NCBI RefSeq assembly: GCF_002592005.1
Contig: NZ_NVQF01000052.1
Span: forward strand, 1 to 42,934
Direction: 5' to 3'
Length of the DNA: 42,934 bases
Source: Mycolicibacterium palauense
Lineage (GTDB): Bacteria; Actinomycetota; Actinomycetes; Mycobacteriales; Mycobacteriaceae
The notes under the pieces: model-generated
Told to the model about the DNA's origin: nothing
Database searches by the model: none
What the model saw: the letters and a program-made list of their open reading frames with translations, nothing else
Position numbers and translations under genes: made by a program
In this document: positions 31,936-40,132 of the stretch, piece by piece
How the letters are laid out: every line of letters begins with the position of its first letter
How positions within the stretch are numbered: the stretch's first letter is position 1

Positions 31936-33522
31936 GTGGACGGCGCCGGCTCCGATCCCCATCGACCCGATCACCCGGGTTCGTTGAGCGCGCAAGAAGA
32001 GGATGATTTGAGCTCCAACCAGGATGATTTCGGCCCAGGAGGCGGCGGTCCCCGACTGGCGCCGCGTCCCGTGTCCCGACCCCCGGTCGACGACGCATCC
32101 CGCCGCACCTTCGGCCGTCCCGCCGGGGTCGACGGGTCCTTCGTCGCCGAGGACCTGCGCCCGAAGCGCTACCGCGACGAATCCGACTTCGTACCCCACG
32201 ACGAGCCCCGCGACCCCGTTCTGCAGGAGGCCTTCGGCCGGCCGGGCCCCGGCGGGGAGTCCCTGCAGCGGCACCCGGTCGACGCGGGCGCGCTGGAGGC
32301 CGAGAAGACCGGCAGCGGACCCGACGAGCCCGACGACCCGTGGCGTGACCCGGAAGCCGCCGCGGCGCTGGGCACCCCGGCGGTGACGGCACCGGAACCC
32401 GCGCCCGTCAGCGGCCCCACCGGCAAGCTCGGCGTGCGCGACGTCCTGTTCGGCGGCAAGGTCTCCTACGCCGCGCTGGCGGTGCTCGCGGTGATCGCGT
32501 TGGTGATCGGCTTGGCCGGCGGCTGGGTGGGACGCAAGACCGCGGAGGTGGTCGAGGCCTTCACCACCTCGAAGGTCACCCTGGAGACCACCGACAACGG
32601 TGCACCGCCCGAGGGGCGCGTCGCGAAGGTCGCCGCCTCGGTCGCCGACTCCGTCGTCACCATCGAGGCCATCAGCGACCAGCAGGGCTCGCAGGGCTCC
32701 GGTGTGGTCATCGACGGCGCCGGCTACATCGTCACCAACAATCACGTCATCTCCGACGCCGCCAAGAACCCCGGTCAGTACAAGATGTCGGTGGTGTTCA
32801 ACGACGGCACCGAGGTGCCGGCCAACCTCGTCGGCCGCGACCCCAAGTCCGACCTGGCCGTTTTGAAGGTGGACAACGTCGACAACCTGCAGGTGGCCCG
32901 GCTGGGCAACTCCGACGACGTCCGCGTCGGCGACGAGGTCATCGCCGCGGGCGCCCCGCTGGGGCTGCGCAGCACCGTGACCGCCGGCATCATCAGCGCC
33001 CTGCACCGCCCCGTGCCGCTGTCGGGTGACGGCTCGGACACCGACACCGTCATCGACGCCATCCAGACCGACGCCTCGATCAACCACGGCAACTCCGGCG
33101 GTCCGCTGATCAACATGGATTCCGAGGTCATCGGCATCAACACCGCCGGCAAGTCGTTATCCGACAGCGCCAGCGGTCTGGGCTTCGCCATCCCGGTCAA
33201 CGAGGTCAAGGACGTCGCGCAGACACTGATCCGCGACGGCCAGATCGTCCACCCCACGCTGGGGCTGACGACCCGGTCGGTCAGCAACGACGTGGCCTCC
33301 GGCGCCCAGGTGGCCAACGTGAAGGCCGGCGGCCCGGCGGAGCGGGCCGGCATCCTGGAGAACGATGTCGTGATCAAGATCGGCGACCGCAGTGTGGCCG
33401 ACGCCGACGAGTTCGTCGTCGCCGAGCGCCAGCTCAAGGCCGGGGTGGAGGTCCCGATCCAGGTGTTGCGCGAGGGCCGTGAGGTCACCCTCATGGTGAC
33501 CCCGGAGCCGGGACCCAGCTGA
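31936..33522 (+). CDS. htrA: Membrane-anchored serine protease HtrA
   Basis: A 528-residue HtrA/DegP-type protease orthologous to Rv1223. A cytoplasmic N-terminal region (1-170, Pro/Asp-rich) is followed by one transmembrane helix (about 175-198, VSYAALAVLAVIALVIGLAG). The trypsin-like domain has catalytic His270 (TNNHVIS), Asp306 (KSDLAVLKV) and Ser387 (NHGNSGGPL), then a C-terminal PDZ domain (about 445-520). It acts on misfolded or cell-wall proteins outside the membrane. The GTG at 31936, one base after rseA, gives the same length as the M. tuberculosis protein; TTG at 31984 and TTG at 32008 (behind GAGGA) are alternatives. Co-transcribed with rseA and tatB. Confidence 0.93.
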   Translation: MDGAGSDPHRPDHPGSLSAQEEDDLSSNQDDFGPGGGGPRLAPRPVSRPPVDDASRRTFGRPAGVDGSFVAEDLRPKRYRDESDFVPHDEPRDPVLQEAFGRPGPGGESLQRHPVDAGALEAEKTGSGPDEPDDPWRDPEAAAALGTPAVTAPEPAPVSGPTGKLGVRDVLFGGKVSYAALAVLAVIALVIGLAGGWVGRKTAEVVEAFTTSKVTLETTDNGAPPEGRVAKVAASVADSVVTIEAISDQQGSQGSGVVIDGAGYIVTNNHVISDAAKNPGQYKMSVVFNDGTEVPANLVGRDPKSDLAVLKVDNVDNLQVARLGNSDDVRVGDEVIAAGAPLGLRSTVTAGIISALHRPVPLSGDGSDTDTVIDAIQTDASINHGNSGGPLINMDSEVIGINTAGKSLSDSASGLGFAIPVNEVKDVAQTLIRDGQIVHPTLGLTTRSVSNDVASGAQVANVKAGGPAERAGILENDVVIKIGDRSVADADEFVVAERQLKAGVEVPIQVLREGREVTLMVTPEPGPS

Positions 33523-33523
33523 G

Positions 33524-33967
33524 ATGTTCGCCAACGTCGGCTGGGGCGAGATGCTGGTGCTGGTGATCATCGGCCTCGTCGTGCTGGGCCCGGAACGGCT
33601 GCCCGGGGCGATCCGCTGGACCGCCGGGAGCCTGCGCCAGGCCCGCGACTACGTCACCGGCGCCACCAGTCAGCTGCGCGAGGAGTTCGGCTCGGACTTC
33701 GAGGATCTGCGGGAACCGCTCAGCGAACTGCAGAAACTACGGGGCATGAACCCGCGCACGGCGATCACCAAACACCTGCTCGACGGGGACGACTCGATCT
33801 TCACCGGCAAATTCGAGAAGCCCGTCTCGGCGCCCAACCCCGTGCAGGCCGGTACGGACGCAGCGGTCGAGCCCCAGGACACGGTGGTCGCCCCGCCCAC
33901 CGCGCAGCGCGCGCCCAGCGAGCCGGCCACGCCGGGCCCGACGAAGTTCGACACCGACGCGACCTGA
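33524..33967 (+). CDS. tatB: Twin-arginine translocase subunit TatB
   Basis: A 147-residue TatB orthologous to Rv1224. The N-terminus MFANVGWGEMLVLVIIGLVV is the conserved membrane helix, followed by the hinge LGPERLPGA and an amphipathic helix IRWTAGSLRQARDYV. The variable tail is acidic then Pro/Ala-rich. TatB works with TatC as the receptor for folded twin-arginine preproteins. ATG is one base after the htrA stop. The stop codon lies within the first copy of a 29-bp tandem repeat that fills the gap to mrp. Confidence 0.95.
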   Translation: MFANVGWGEMLVLVIIGLVVLGPERLPGAIRWTAGSLRQARDYVTGATSQLREEFGSDFEDLREPLSELQKLRGMNPRTAITKHLLDGDDSIFTGKFEKPVSAPNPVQAGTDAAVEPQDTVVAPPTAQRAPSEPATPGPTKFDTDAT

Positions 33968-34118
33968 GCGGCGTGACCGGCGGGGTCGCGACCTGAGCGG
34001 CGCGACCGGCGCGGCCGCGACCTGAGCGGCGCGACCGGCGGGGTCGCGACCTGAGCGGCGCGACGGGCGGGGTCGCGACCTGAGCGGCGCGACCGGCGGG
34101 GTCGCGACCTGAGCGGCG
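33964..34118. repeat. 29-bp tandem repeat (five copies plus partial) between tatB and mrp
   Basis: Copies start at 33964, 33993, 34022, 34051 and 34080, with a truncated copy from 34109. Each begins CTGAGCGGCG and ends GGTCGCGAC, with few differences. Inside each copy CGCGACC can pair with GGTCGCG, giving a row of hairpins between convergent genes. The tatB TGA is inside copy 1, and the mrp stop abuts the last one. Confidence 0.95.
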
Positions 34119-35279
34119 CTAGCGGCGGCTGGTGTCCAGTCCCAGCGACATCCCGGCCAGCCCGCGCCGCCGCGACGACAGCGCATCGGAGATCTTGCGC
34201 AACTCCTTGCCGGCGGCCGAGTCCGGCGCGCTGAGCACCAGCGGCACCCCGGAGTCGCCGGCGGTGACCAGCGCCGGATCGAGCGGAACCTGGCCCAGCA
34301 GCGGCACCTCGGCGCCGACCGCCAGCGACAACCGCTCGGCGACCTGCGCGCCGCCGCCCTCGCCGAACACCTGCATGGTGGTGCCGTCGGGCAGCACCAG
34401 CCCGGACATGTTCTCCACCACACCGACCACCCGCTGGCGGGTCTGCAGGGCGATGGCACCGGCCCGTTCGGCGACCTCGGCGGCGGCCAGCTGCGGTGTG
34501 GTCACCACCAGGATCTCCGCGCCGGGGATCAGCTGCGCGACCGAGATCGCGACATCGCCGGTGCCGGGCGGCAGGTCCAGCAGCAGCACGTCCAGATCGC
34601 CCCAGTAGACGTCGGCGAGGAACTGCTGCAGGGCGCGGTGCAGCATCGGGCCGCGCCACACCACCGGGGTGTTGCCCTCGGTGAACTGGGCGATGGAGAT
34701 GACACGCACATCGTGGGCGATGGGCGGCAGGATCATCGACTCGACCTGGGTGGGGCGGTCGGTGGTGCCCATCATCCGCGGCACCGAGTGGCCGTAGATG
34801 TCGGCGTCGACCAGCCCGACCGTCAGCCCACGCGCGGCCATCGCGGCGGCCAGGTTGACCGTCACGCTGGACTTGCCGACGCCTCCCTTGCCGGAGGCCA
34901 CCGCGTAGACGCGGGTCAACGAGCCCGGCTGGGCGAACGGGATGACCGGTTCGGCGGCGTCGCCGCGCAGCTGTTTGCGCAGTTCGGTGCGCTGCTCGTC
35001 GCTCATCACGTCGAGGCCGACGGTCACCGGGCCGGTGCCCGGGACATCGGCGACGGCCTGGGCGACGCGGTCGCTGATCTCGGTCTTCTTCGGGCACGCC
35101 GCGGTGGTCAGGTAGATCTCGACGTGCACCGCCGAGTCCGGTGCCACCTCGATGTTCTTCACCATGTTGAGTTCGGTGATCGGGCGCCGCAATTCGGGGT
35201 CGATCACCTTGCCCAGCGCGGTGCGCACCGCAGTGACCAGATCGGCGGTGGTGTCGGGGGTGTCGGGGCGTTCAGGCAT
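34119..35279 (-). CDS. mrp: Mrp/ApbC-type P-loop ATPase (Fe-S cluster carrier)
   Basis: A 386-residue protein orthologous to Rv1229c. The N-terminal MIP18/DUF59 domain (about 10-90) has LGKVIDPELRRPITEL and TTAACPKKTEI. The P-loop domain has the deviant Walker A VASGKGGVGKSSVTVNLAAA, then GLVDADIYGHSVPRMMG and LDVLLLDLPPGTGD. Mrp proteins bind and pass on Fe-S clusters. The usual C-terminal CxxC pair after VENMS is absent: it reads VENMSGLVLPDGTTMQVFGE, as in other mycobacteria, so cluster binding, if any, must use other residues. TAGACT lies 8 bases before the ATG. Convergent with tatB across the 29-bp repeat array. Confidence 0.93.
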   Translation of the reverse strand: MPERPDTPDTTADLVTAVRTALGKVIDPELRRPITELNMVKNIEVAPDSAVHVEIYLTTAACPKKTEISDRVAQAVADVPGTGPVTVGLDVMSDEQRTELRKQLRGDAAEPVIPFAQPGSLTRVYAVASGKGGVGKSSVTVNLAAAMAARGLTVGLVDADIYGHSVPRMMGTTDRPTQVESMILPPIAHDVRVISIAQFTEGNTPVVWRGPMLHRALQQFLADVYWGDLDVLLLDLPPGTGDVAISVAQLIPGAEILVVTTPQLAAAEVAERAGAIALQTRQRVVGVVENMSGLVLPDGTTMQVFGEGGGAQVAERLSLAVGAEVPLLGQVPLDPALVTAGDSGVPLVLSAPDSAAGKELRKISDALSSRRRGLAGMSLGLDTSRR

Positions 35280-35293
35280 CACCACAGAGTCTA
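35280..35293 (-). promoter_or_regulatory. Candidate leaderless promoter -10 of mrp
   Basis: Minus-strand TAGACT (35288-35293), 8 bases, then ATG at 35279. The rest of the 176-base gap to the RpiR gene shows no other feature apart from the 13-bp repeat at its right end. Confidence 0.45.
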
Positions 35294-35440
35294 GAGCCGG
35301 GCGTGCGGTCCGCCCAAAGGCCCGGAAGCATATCCGCCGGACCCTCTCGCGGTGTGGCGGCGGGGTGCGAGCATCCCGGCAGGGTGCGAACACGACGTTG
35401 CGGGTTCCCGATCGGTGCCTCTCCGGCTCTGACTATCGGA

Positions 35441-35464
35441 CATCACTCGAGGGCATCACTCGAG
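35441..35464. repeat. 13-bp duplication at the RpiR-gene stop codon
   Basis: CATCACTCGAG occurs at 35441-35451 and 35454-35464, separated by GG. The right copy contains the RpiR stop (35456-35458) and its last two codons. Confidence 0.85.
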
Positions 35465-36337
35465 CAATTCGGCCCTGCGATGTTCTTCCCACAGTGCCAT
35501 CCGGGTGCGTGCCGGTTCTCCGATGGCCTCCATCACGAGCGGGACGAGCAACTCGGTGAGGGCGAATCCGGCAACCATGCTCTGGTAGGTGGTGCCCACG
35601 GTGCTCGAGGCAGCGAGGACGACCTGCGCCTCGGGGGCGACCGGGCAGGCGAGGTCATCGGTGATGAGCAGGATCGTGGCTCCGGCCCGGTGCACCCGGG
35701 CGGCCAGCTCGGCCGCGCTGCGCTGATAGCGGTGGTAGTCGAACAGCACGAAGACGTCTTTGCGGCCGAGCTCGATCATCGCGCCCAGGTCGCGACCCTC
35801 GGGTTCGGCCAACACACGCACATGCGGCCGAAGCTGTTCCAGATGCATGGCCAGATGCATGGCCAGCAGATGGGAGAACCGGCCGCCGTGCAGACACAGC
35901 GGACGGCTCGCATCGGCCAGCAGTGCGACCGCCGCTTCCAAGGCCGCCGGAGGAAGCTGGGCCAGGGTCTGCGCGGCCCGATTGTTCTGAGCCTGATTCT
36001 GCTGCAGCAGACGGTCGAGCAGCCCGTCGGCGGCCGGTGCGATCGGCAGTCGGGTGATGGGCCCGTTGGACCGCGCGGTCAGCTCGGCGCGCAGCGCCAC
36101 CTGCAGATCCGCGAATCCCTCGTAGCCGAGGGACTGGGCGAATCTGAGCACCGTGGGCGGGCTCACCTCGGCCCGTTCGGCCAGCCGCGCGGCGCTGGTC
36201 AGTCCCGCGCTCGGATAGTCGGCAAGCAAGGCCCGGCCGACTCGTCGTTCGGACTTGCTCAGTGTGGACAGGGCCGCGCCGGTCCGTTCGGCAACGGTGG
36301 CACCGGTGCCGGGCGTCCGGTGGTCTTCGCCGGTCAT
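35456..36337 (-). CDS. RpiR/MurR-family transcriptional regulator
   Basis: A 293-residue regulator. The N-terminal HTH_6 domain (about 15-90) has LSKSERRVGRALLADYPSAG, then RLAERAEVSPPTVLRFAQSL and GYEGFADLQVALRAEL. The C-terminal SIS domain (about 130-270) contains CLHGGRFSHLLAMHLAMHLE (a short internal duplication, MHLAMHL), VFVLFDYHRYQRSAAEL and TILLITDDLACPVA; SIS domains bind phosphosugars or other small ligands. ATG 36337 lies 5 bases after the stop of the amidotransferase gene with GAGTGAGG as ribosome site, so the two form an operon. It most likely controls the divergent amine-metabolism operon; the effector is unknown. No M. tuberculosis counterpart is seen at this position. Confidence 0.87.
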   Translation of the reverse strand: MTGEDHRTPGTGATVAERTGAALSTLSKSERRVGRALLADYPSAGLTSAARLAERAEVSPPTVLRFAQSLGYEGFADLQVALRAELTARSNGPITRLPIAPAADGLLDRLLQQNQAQNNRAAQTLAQLPPAALEAAVALLADASRPLCLHGGRFSHLLAMHLAMHLEQLRPHVRVLAEPEGRDLGAMIELGRKDVFVLFDYHRYQRSAAELAARVHRAGATILLITDDLACPVAPEAQVVLAASSTVGTTYQSMVAGFALTELLVPLVMEAIGEPARTRMALWEEHRRAELLE

Positions 36338-36342
36338 GGTCC

Positions 36343-37140
36343 TCACTCCTGCATGAGCGGAAGCACCGTCATCGAAAGGTCCTTCACCGCGATCGACACC
36401 ACACACTCCGGCGGCAGCGGCTCCCACGCCAGGTCGCCGAAGCCGGTGGAACCGACGACGACCACCTTCTCGTGCGGGCGCGCCACCCGCAAGGCGAAGT
36501 AGTCCTCGAGGTGCTCGGCCGGCAGGTCGGTGGCGCTGATCTCCTCGATGTCCTCGTCGAGCAGCGCGCTGCGGGCGTGCGCGTGCACGACGACGAGTTG
36601 GTCTTCGCCGAGGATCAGCGCGTTGAGGCTGGCCTCCGGATACAGGGCGCGTAACTGTGCGACGGCGCGCCGAACCGCTTCGGCCAGATGCGGTGCGTCG
36701 CGGCGGTGTTGGCGGATCACCGCGAAATATCGTTCGCTGTCGGTGGCTCCGCGCAGCGACGCGGCGACGGCGGGTTCGAGCAGGCCGTCCAGCGGGCCCA
36801 TCGGTTTGATCGAGCCGTTGTGGGCCATGGCCAGGCCGTCGGCGACAAACGGGTGCGAGTTGTGCCGTTCCACGGCGAGCCCGTCGGTCGCCCACCGCAG
36901 GTGCACCAGTGCAGAGGCGGCCGCGTCGTCGTGTATGGCTTCGGTGAATTCGGGGTCATGCAGTGCGCTGCGCGCCGACACCCGCGCCAGCGGGGGCGAC
37001 CCCGCTCCGACCGCCGCGGCGGTACCCCACCCGTCGCCGTGGATTTTGGTGAGGGCGACGAAGTCGGTGAGCACACCGTCGCCCACGGCGTCCGCGACCG
37101 TGATCGGGGAAGCGGATACGTAGCCAAGGAGCCGACACAT
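36343..37140 (-). CDS. Class II glutamine amidotransferase (EgtC-like gamma-glutamyl hydrolase)
   Basis: A 265-residue Ntn-hydrolase starting MCRLLGY, so Cys2 becomes the N-terminal nucleophile after Met removal, followed by the conserved Arg3. Other marks of the family are VHLRWATDG, RHNSHPFV and AMAHNGSI (oxyanion Asn-Gly), then RGATDSERYF. The closest characterised type is EgtC, which removes a gamma-glutamyl group in ergothioneine synthesis. egtA, B, D and E are absent here, so a different gamma-glutamyl substrate is likely. GGAGGA lies 8 bases before the ATG. It is divergent from the glutamine-synthetase-like ligase gene, and followed by the RpiR regulator. I propose it removes the glutamyl group that the ligase adds (inference). 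Confidence 0.85.
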   Translation of the reverse strand: MCRLLGYVSASPITVADAVGDGVLTDFVALTKIHGDGWGTAAAVGAGSPPLARVSARSALHDPEFTEAIHDDAAASALVHLRWATDGLAVERHNSHPFVADGLAMAHNGSIKPMGPLDGLLEPAVAASLRGATDSERYFAVIRQHRRDAPHLAEAVRRAVAQLRALYPEASLNALILGEDQLVVVHAHARSALLDEDIEEISATDLPAEHLEDYFALRVARPHEKVVVVGSTGFGDLAWEPLPPECVVSIAVKDLSMTVLPLMQE

Positions 37141-37254
37141 GTACGCATCCTCCGATCCCGGATCTTACGAATCAACCAAAAATCACGAAAAAAATATTTC
37201 TGAAACACTTATGACATAGGTTCGCTCCAGACTCGTGGAGGCGAAGGAGGCCAG
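37141..37254. promoter_or_regulatory. AT-rich divergent control region of the amine cluster
   Basis: This 114-base gap is far richer in A and T than the rest of the window around 37170-37222. GAAAAAAATATTTC (37187-37200) holds GAAA/TTTC arms and the palindrome AAATATTT, a plausible RpiR operator. TATGAC at about 37210 could be a plus-strand -10. AAGGAGG (37244-37250) is the ligase ribosome site. Confidence 0.5.
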
Positions 37255-38613
37255 ATGTCGGTGGTGGGCGAAGCCGAGTTGCAGTCCGAGACGAGTGCAC
37301 TCGCCAGTTGTGTAGATGATCTGCGTGGCAAAGGCGTTGAGCTGGTGGCCGGTTCGATCACGGACCCGGCCGGCGTCACCCGCGCGAAATACGTGCCGCT
37401 GCGGCGACTCGGCGACTTCCAGCGCTCGGGTATGGGCGTGTCGCCGTCCTGGAGCGTGTTCTGCGTCGACACCGGTATCGCGTTCACCCCGAGCATCGGC
37501 GTCGCCGGCGACCTCAGGATCCGCATCGACCCGGCGGATGTCGAGGTCATCGAGGAAGGTATCGGCTGGGCGCCCGGCAACCTGACCGATCAGGCCGGCG
37601 ACCCCGCGCCCCTGTGCACGCGTTCCCTGCTGGCGCGTACCGAACGGGCCGCCGCCGACCTGGGCCTGAGCGTGCGCATCGGAGCGGAACTGGAATGCAC
37701 GATGATCGCGCCCGACGGCAGTCCGGCATCCACCGAGGCGTGGTCGCCCTACGGTGTGCGCACCTCGCTGGACCGCTCGGCGTTCCTGGTCGACCTGGCC
37801 GCCACCGCAGAACGCGCCGGTCTGAGCATCGAGCAGATCCACACCGAATACGGTCACGACCAGCTCGAGGTCTCCCTGGCCCCGGCGACACCGGTCGCGG
37901 CGGCCGACGCCGTGATCCGTGCGCGGATCGTCCTCGGGCGGGCGGCGTCGCGGCACGGGTTACGAATCTCTTTCGCGCCGGTGCCTTTTGACGGCATCGC
38001 CGGCAATGGAGCGCACCTGCACCTGTCGCTGGCCGACGAGCAGGGCCCGTTGCTGTCCGGTGGCAGCGGACCGTACGGCATCCGCCCCGGAGGCGGTGCG
38101 GCCATCGCCGGTGTGCTCGCCGCACTGCCCGACCTGATTGGCGTCTACGCGGGCTCCGCGCTGTCAGCGCTGCGGCTCAAACCGGGCAACTGGGCCGGAG
38201 CCGCGGCGTGCTGGGGACTGGAGAACCGCGAGGCGGCGCTGCGATTCATCGCGGCCACGCCCGGCAGTCCGCATGGCGCCAACGCGGAACTGAAACTGAT
38301 CGACCCGAGCGCAAACCCCTACCTGGCCGCCGCGGCGCTACTGGGCAGCGCGCTGCGCGGCCTCCGGGCGAGTCTCGACCTCCCCGAGGAGATTCCCGAG
38401 AATCCGGCGCACTCGTCGGCGAACCCGCCGCCACTGCCGACCGCGCAGGCCGAGGCGATCGACGTGCTGGCGCATTCCGACCTGGCCGCCGAGCTGCTGA
38501 CCCCCGCGATCGTCGAGGCGGTTGTTGCGGTGCGCCGCCACGAACTGAGCACCTACGGCGATCGCTCGCCGACCGAGATCACCCAGGCGCTGCGCCTGGC
38601 GTGGAGTTGTTGA
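37255..38613 (+). CDS. Glutamine-synthetase-like gamma-glutamyl-amine ligase
   Basis: A 452-residue protein of the glutamine synthetase superfamily, in the FluG/PuuA/GlnT-like branch. N-terminal beta-grasp: GSITDPAGVTRAKYVPLRRL, the form seen in gamma-glutamylamide synthetases. Catalytic domain: IGAELECTMI (metal Glu), TEYGHDQLEVSLAP (metal Glu), NGAHLHLSL (metal/ATP His), WGLENREAALRF and NAELKLIDPSANPYLAAAAL, where the usual Arg of the ExR motif is Lys. The substitutions around the ammonium site and the absence of the adenylylation loop argue against a housekeeping glutamine synthetase. It probably joins glutamate to an amine using ATP. Strong AAGGAGG ribosome site. Next in the operon are a permease and an aminotransferase; it is divergent from an EgtC-like hydrolase. 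Confidence 0.87.
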   Translation: MSVVGEAELQSETSALASCVDDLRGKGVELVAGSITDPAGVTRAKYVPLRRLGDFQRSGMGVSPSWSVFCVDTGIAFTPSIGVAGDLRIRIDPADVEVIEEGIGWAPGNLTDQAGDPAPLCTRSLLARTERAAADLGLSVRIGAELECTMIAPDGSPASTEAWSPYGVRTSLDRSAFLVDLAATAERAGLSIEQIHTEYGHDQLEVSLAPATPVAAADAVIRARIVLGRAASRHGLRISFAPVPFDGIAGNGAHLHLSLADEQGPLLSGGSGPYGIRPGGGAAIAGVLAALPDLIGVYAGSALSALRLKPGNWAGAAACWGLENREAALRFIAATPGSPHGANAELKLIDPSANPYLAAAALLGSALRGLRASLDLPEEIPENPAHSSANPPPLPTAQAEAIDVLAHSDLAAELLTPAIVEAVVAVRRHELSTYGDRSPTEITQALRLAWSC

Positions 38614-38635
38614 CCCACCGCAAAGGAGTACACCG

Positions 38636-40132
38636 ATGAGTACAAGCACGTCGTCGGCCGCCCCGTCAGAGGATGCCGGTCAGTTGCCACACCGCCGCCT
38701 GCCGTTCTGGGTGGCTCTGGCGATGTCGGTGGCCCTGGTCGGACCGACACTCGCGATGTCGGGGAATGGCCAGGGCCTGATCGGCACTGTCGGCAAGGCC
38801 ATCCCGCTGGTATTCCTGATCGGGCTGGTCGGCGTGTCGCTCGTCGGGTACAGCTTCGTCCGGCTGACCCGGCATCTCAACCACGCCGGATCGGCGTACG
38901 GACTGGTCGGTGGCACCATCGGCCCGCGGGCCGGGTTCTTCTCCGGGTTCGCCATGCTCGGTGCCTACGTGGGGTTCGCCATCGGCACGCTTGCGCTGAC
39001 GTCCGCGTTCGTCAACGCGTTTATCGCCCAGCTGCAACCCGACAATCCCAATCCCTACCAGGTGCCCTGGTTGGTGGTGGTCGTAGTTGGCGCGGTCCTC
39101 TCGTTCCTGCTGGGCGGTCGCGATGTCAGGTTATTGGCCAAGGTCCTGCTCGGGATCGAGGGCATCGGCATCCTGGCGATGATCGTGCTCGTGGTCGTCA
39201 TTTTCGCCAAGGGCGGCGCTCCGGCCACCGGTGTCGACTTCAGTGTGTTCACTTTCGACGGTGTCTCGGCCTCGGCGGTGCTCAGCGCTGTGGTCGCGGC
39301 GTTCCTGTCCTGGGCGGGTTTCGAGGCGTGCGCATCGATGGGTGAGGAGACCGACAACCCCGGCCGCAACATCCCCCGGGCGCTCGGCGGGACGCTGCTT
39401 CTCACCGGCGTGCTGTTTGTCGTGGTGATGTTCGCCCAGGTCATCGGCTTCGGAACCGACTCGGCGGGCCTCGAGGCGTTCCAGAGTTCGGGAAACACCC
39501 TGGGCGACCTGGGGAGCACCTACATCGGGCAGTGGTTCTCGCTGCTGATCATCTTCACCGCCACCGTCGCAGCGTTCGGTTGTCATCTGGCCACCTCGGC
39601 CACCTCGGGCCGGATGCTGTACGCCTTCGGCCGAGACGGGTTCGGCCCCAGGGCGCTGGCACAGATCCATGAGAGCACGGGCGGCCCGCGCCTGGCCACC
39701 TGGGTGGTGGTCGGGGTGGCGCTGGTCGTCAACCTGATCTGCGGGGCGGCCGGCTGGCCCGATATGGGCACCGGCAACGACGCCATCGACACGTACTTCC
39801 TGTTCGCCGTCGCCGGGTCCGTGTGCCTGATGGTGTGTTACCTGCTGGTCGAACTGGCTGCCGCGTGGTTCGTCGGTGCGCCCAAGTTCCTTGGTGTGCA
39901 CGGTGGCAAGGACAAGATCCCTGGTCTGGTCCTGCCACTGGCCGGAGCCGTGGTGATCGCGGTGGTGCTGTGGTTCAACGTCAAGGATGCCACCGAGTGG
40001 ACCGCTGCGCCGCTGCTCGGGCTGTATTGGTGCGCAGTCGGATTGGTGATCGCGCTGGCGGCGTCCGGTATCGCCAAACGGGTCGGTGAATCGCTGACCG
40101 CTGAACTCGCCAACACGCCGCCGGTGCAGTGA
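38636..40132 (+). CDS. APC-family amino acid/amine permease
   Basis: A 498-residue inner-membrane transporter with about 12 hydrophobic helices. APC features: an early unwound-helix motif ALVGPTLAMSGNGQGLIG, AGSAYGLVGGTIGPRAGFFS (TM3 region) and FLSWAGFEACASMGEETDNPGRNIPRALGG, the characteristic E-E-x-x-N-P-x-R-x-I-P-x-A stretch of TM6 and the following loop. Amino acid or amine import by proton symport is expected. AAAGGAG precedes the ATG, 22 bases after the ligase gene; the aminotransferase starts inside its stop codon (GTGA). PuuP and ethanolamine permeases belong to the same superfamily, which fits an amine substrate but does not prove it. Confidence 0.9.
   Translation: MSTSTSSAAPSEDAGQLPHRRLPFWVALAMSVALVGPTLAMSGNGQGLIGTVGKAIPLVFLIGLVGVSLVGYSFVRLTRHLNHAGSAYGLVGGTIGPRAGFFSGFAMLGAYVGFAIGTLALTSAFVNAFIAQLQPDNPNPYQVPWLVVVVVGAVLSFLLGGRDVRLLAKVLLGIEGIGILAMIVLVVVIFAKGGAPATGVDFSVFTFDGVSASAVLSAVVAAFLSWAGFEACASMGEETDNPGRNIPRALGGTLLLTGVLFVVVMFAQVIGFGTDSAGLEAFQSSGNTLGDLGSTYIGQWFSLLIIFTATVAAFGCHLATSATSGRMLYAFGRDGFGPRALAQIHESTGGPRLATWVVVGVALVVNLICGAAGWPDMGTGNDAIDTYFLFAVAGSVCLMVCYLLVELAAAWFVGAPKFLGVHGGKDKIPGLVLPLAGAVVIAVVLWFNVKDATEWTAAPLLGLYWCAVGLVIALAASGIAKRVGESLTAELANTPPVQ

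Noticed and set aside
33964..34118. CRISPR array
   Set aside because: The 29-bp units are directly adjacent with no spacers between them, and no cas genes are present.
36343..37140. Genuine ergothioneine gene egtC
   Set aside because: The sequence type is similar, but no other egt gene is present and the context is an amine-type operon; called EgtC-like only.
37255..38613. Housekeeping glutamine synthetase (glnA1-type)
   Set aside because: The ligase lacks the adenylylation loop and has altered active-site motifs (EYGHDQLE, AELKLID); the neighbours also point to amine metabolism.
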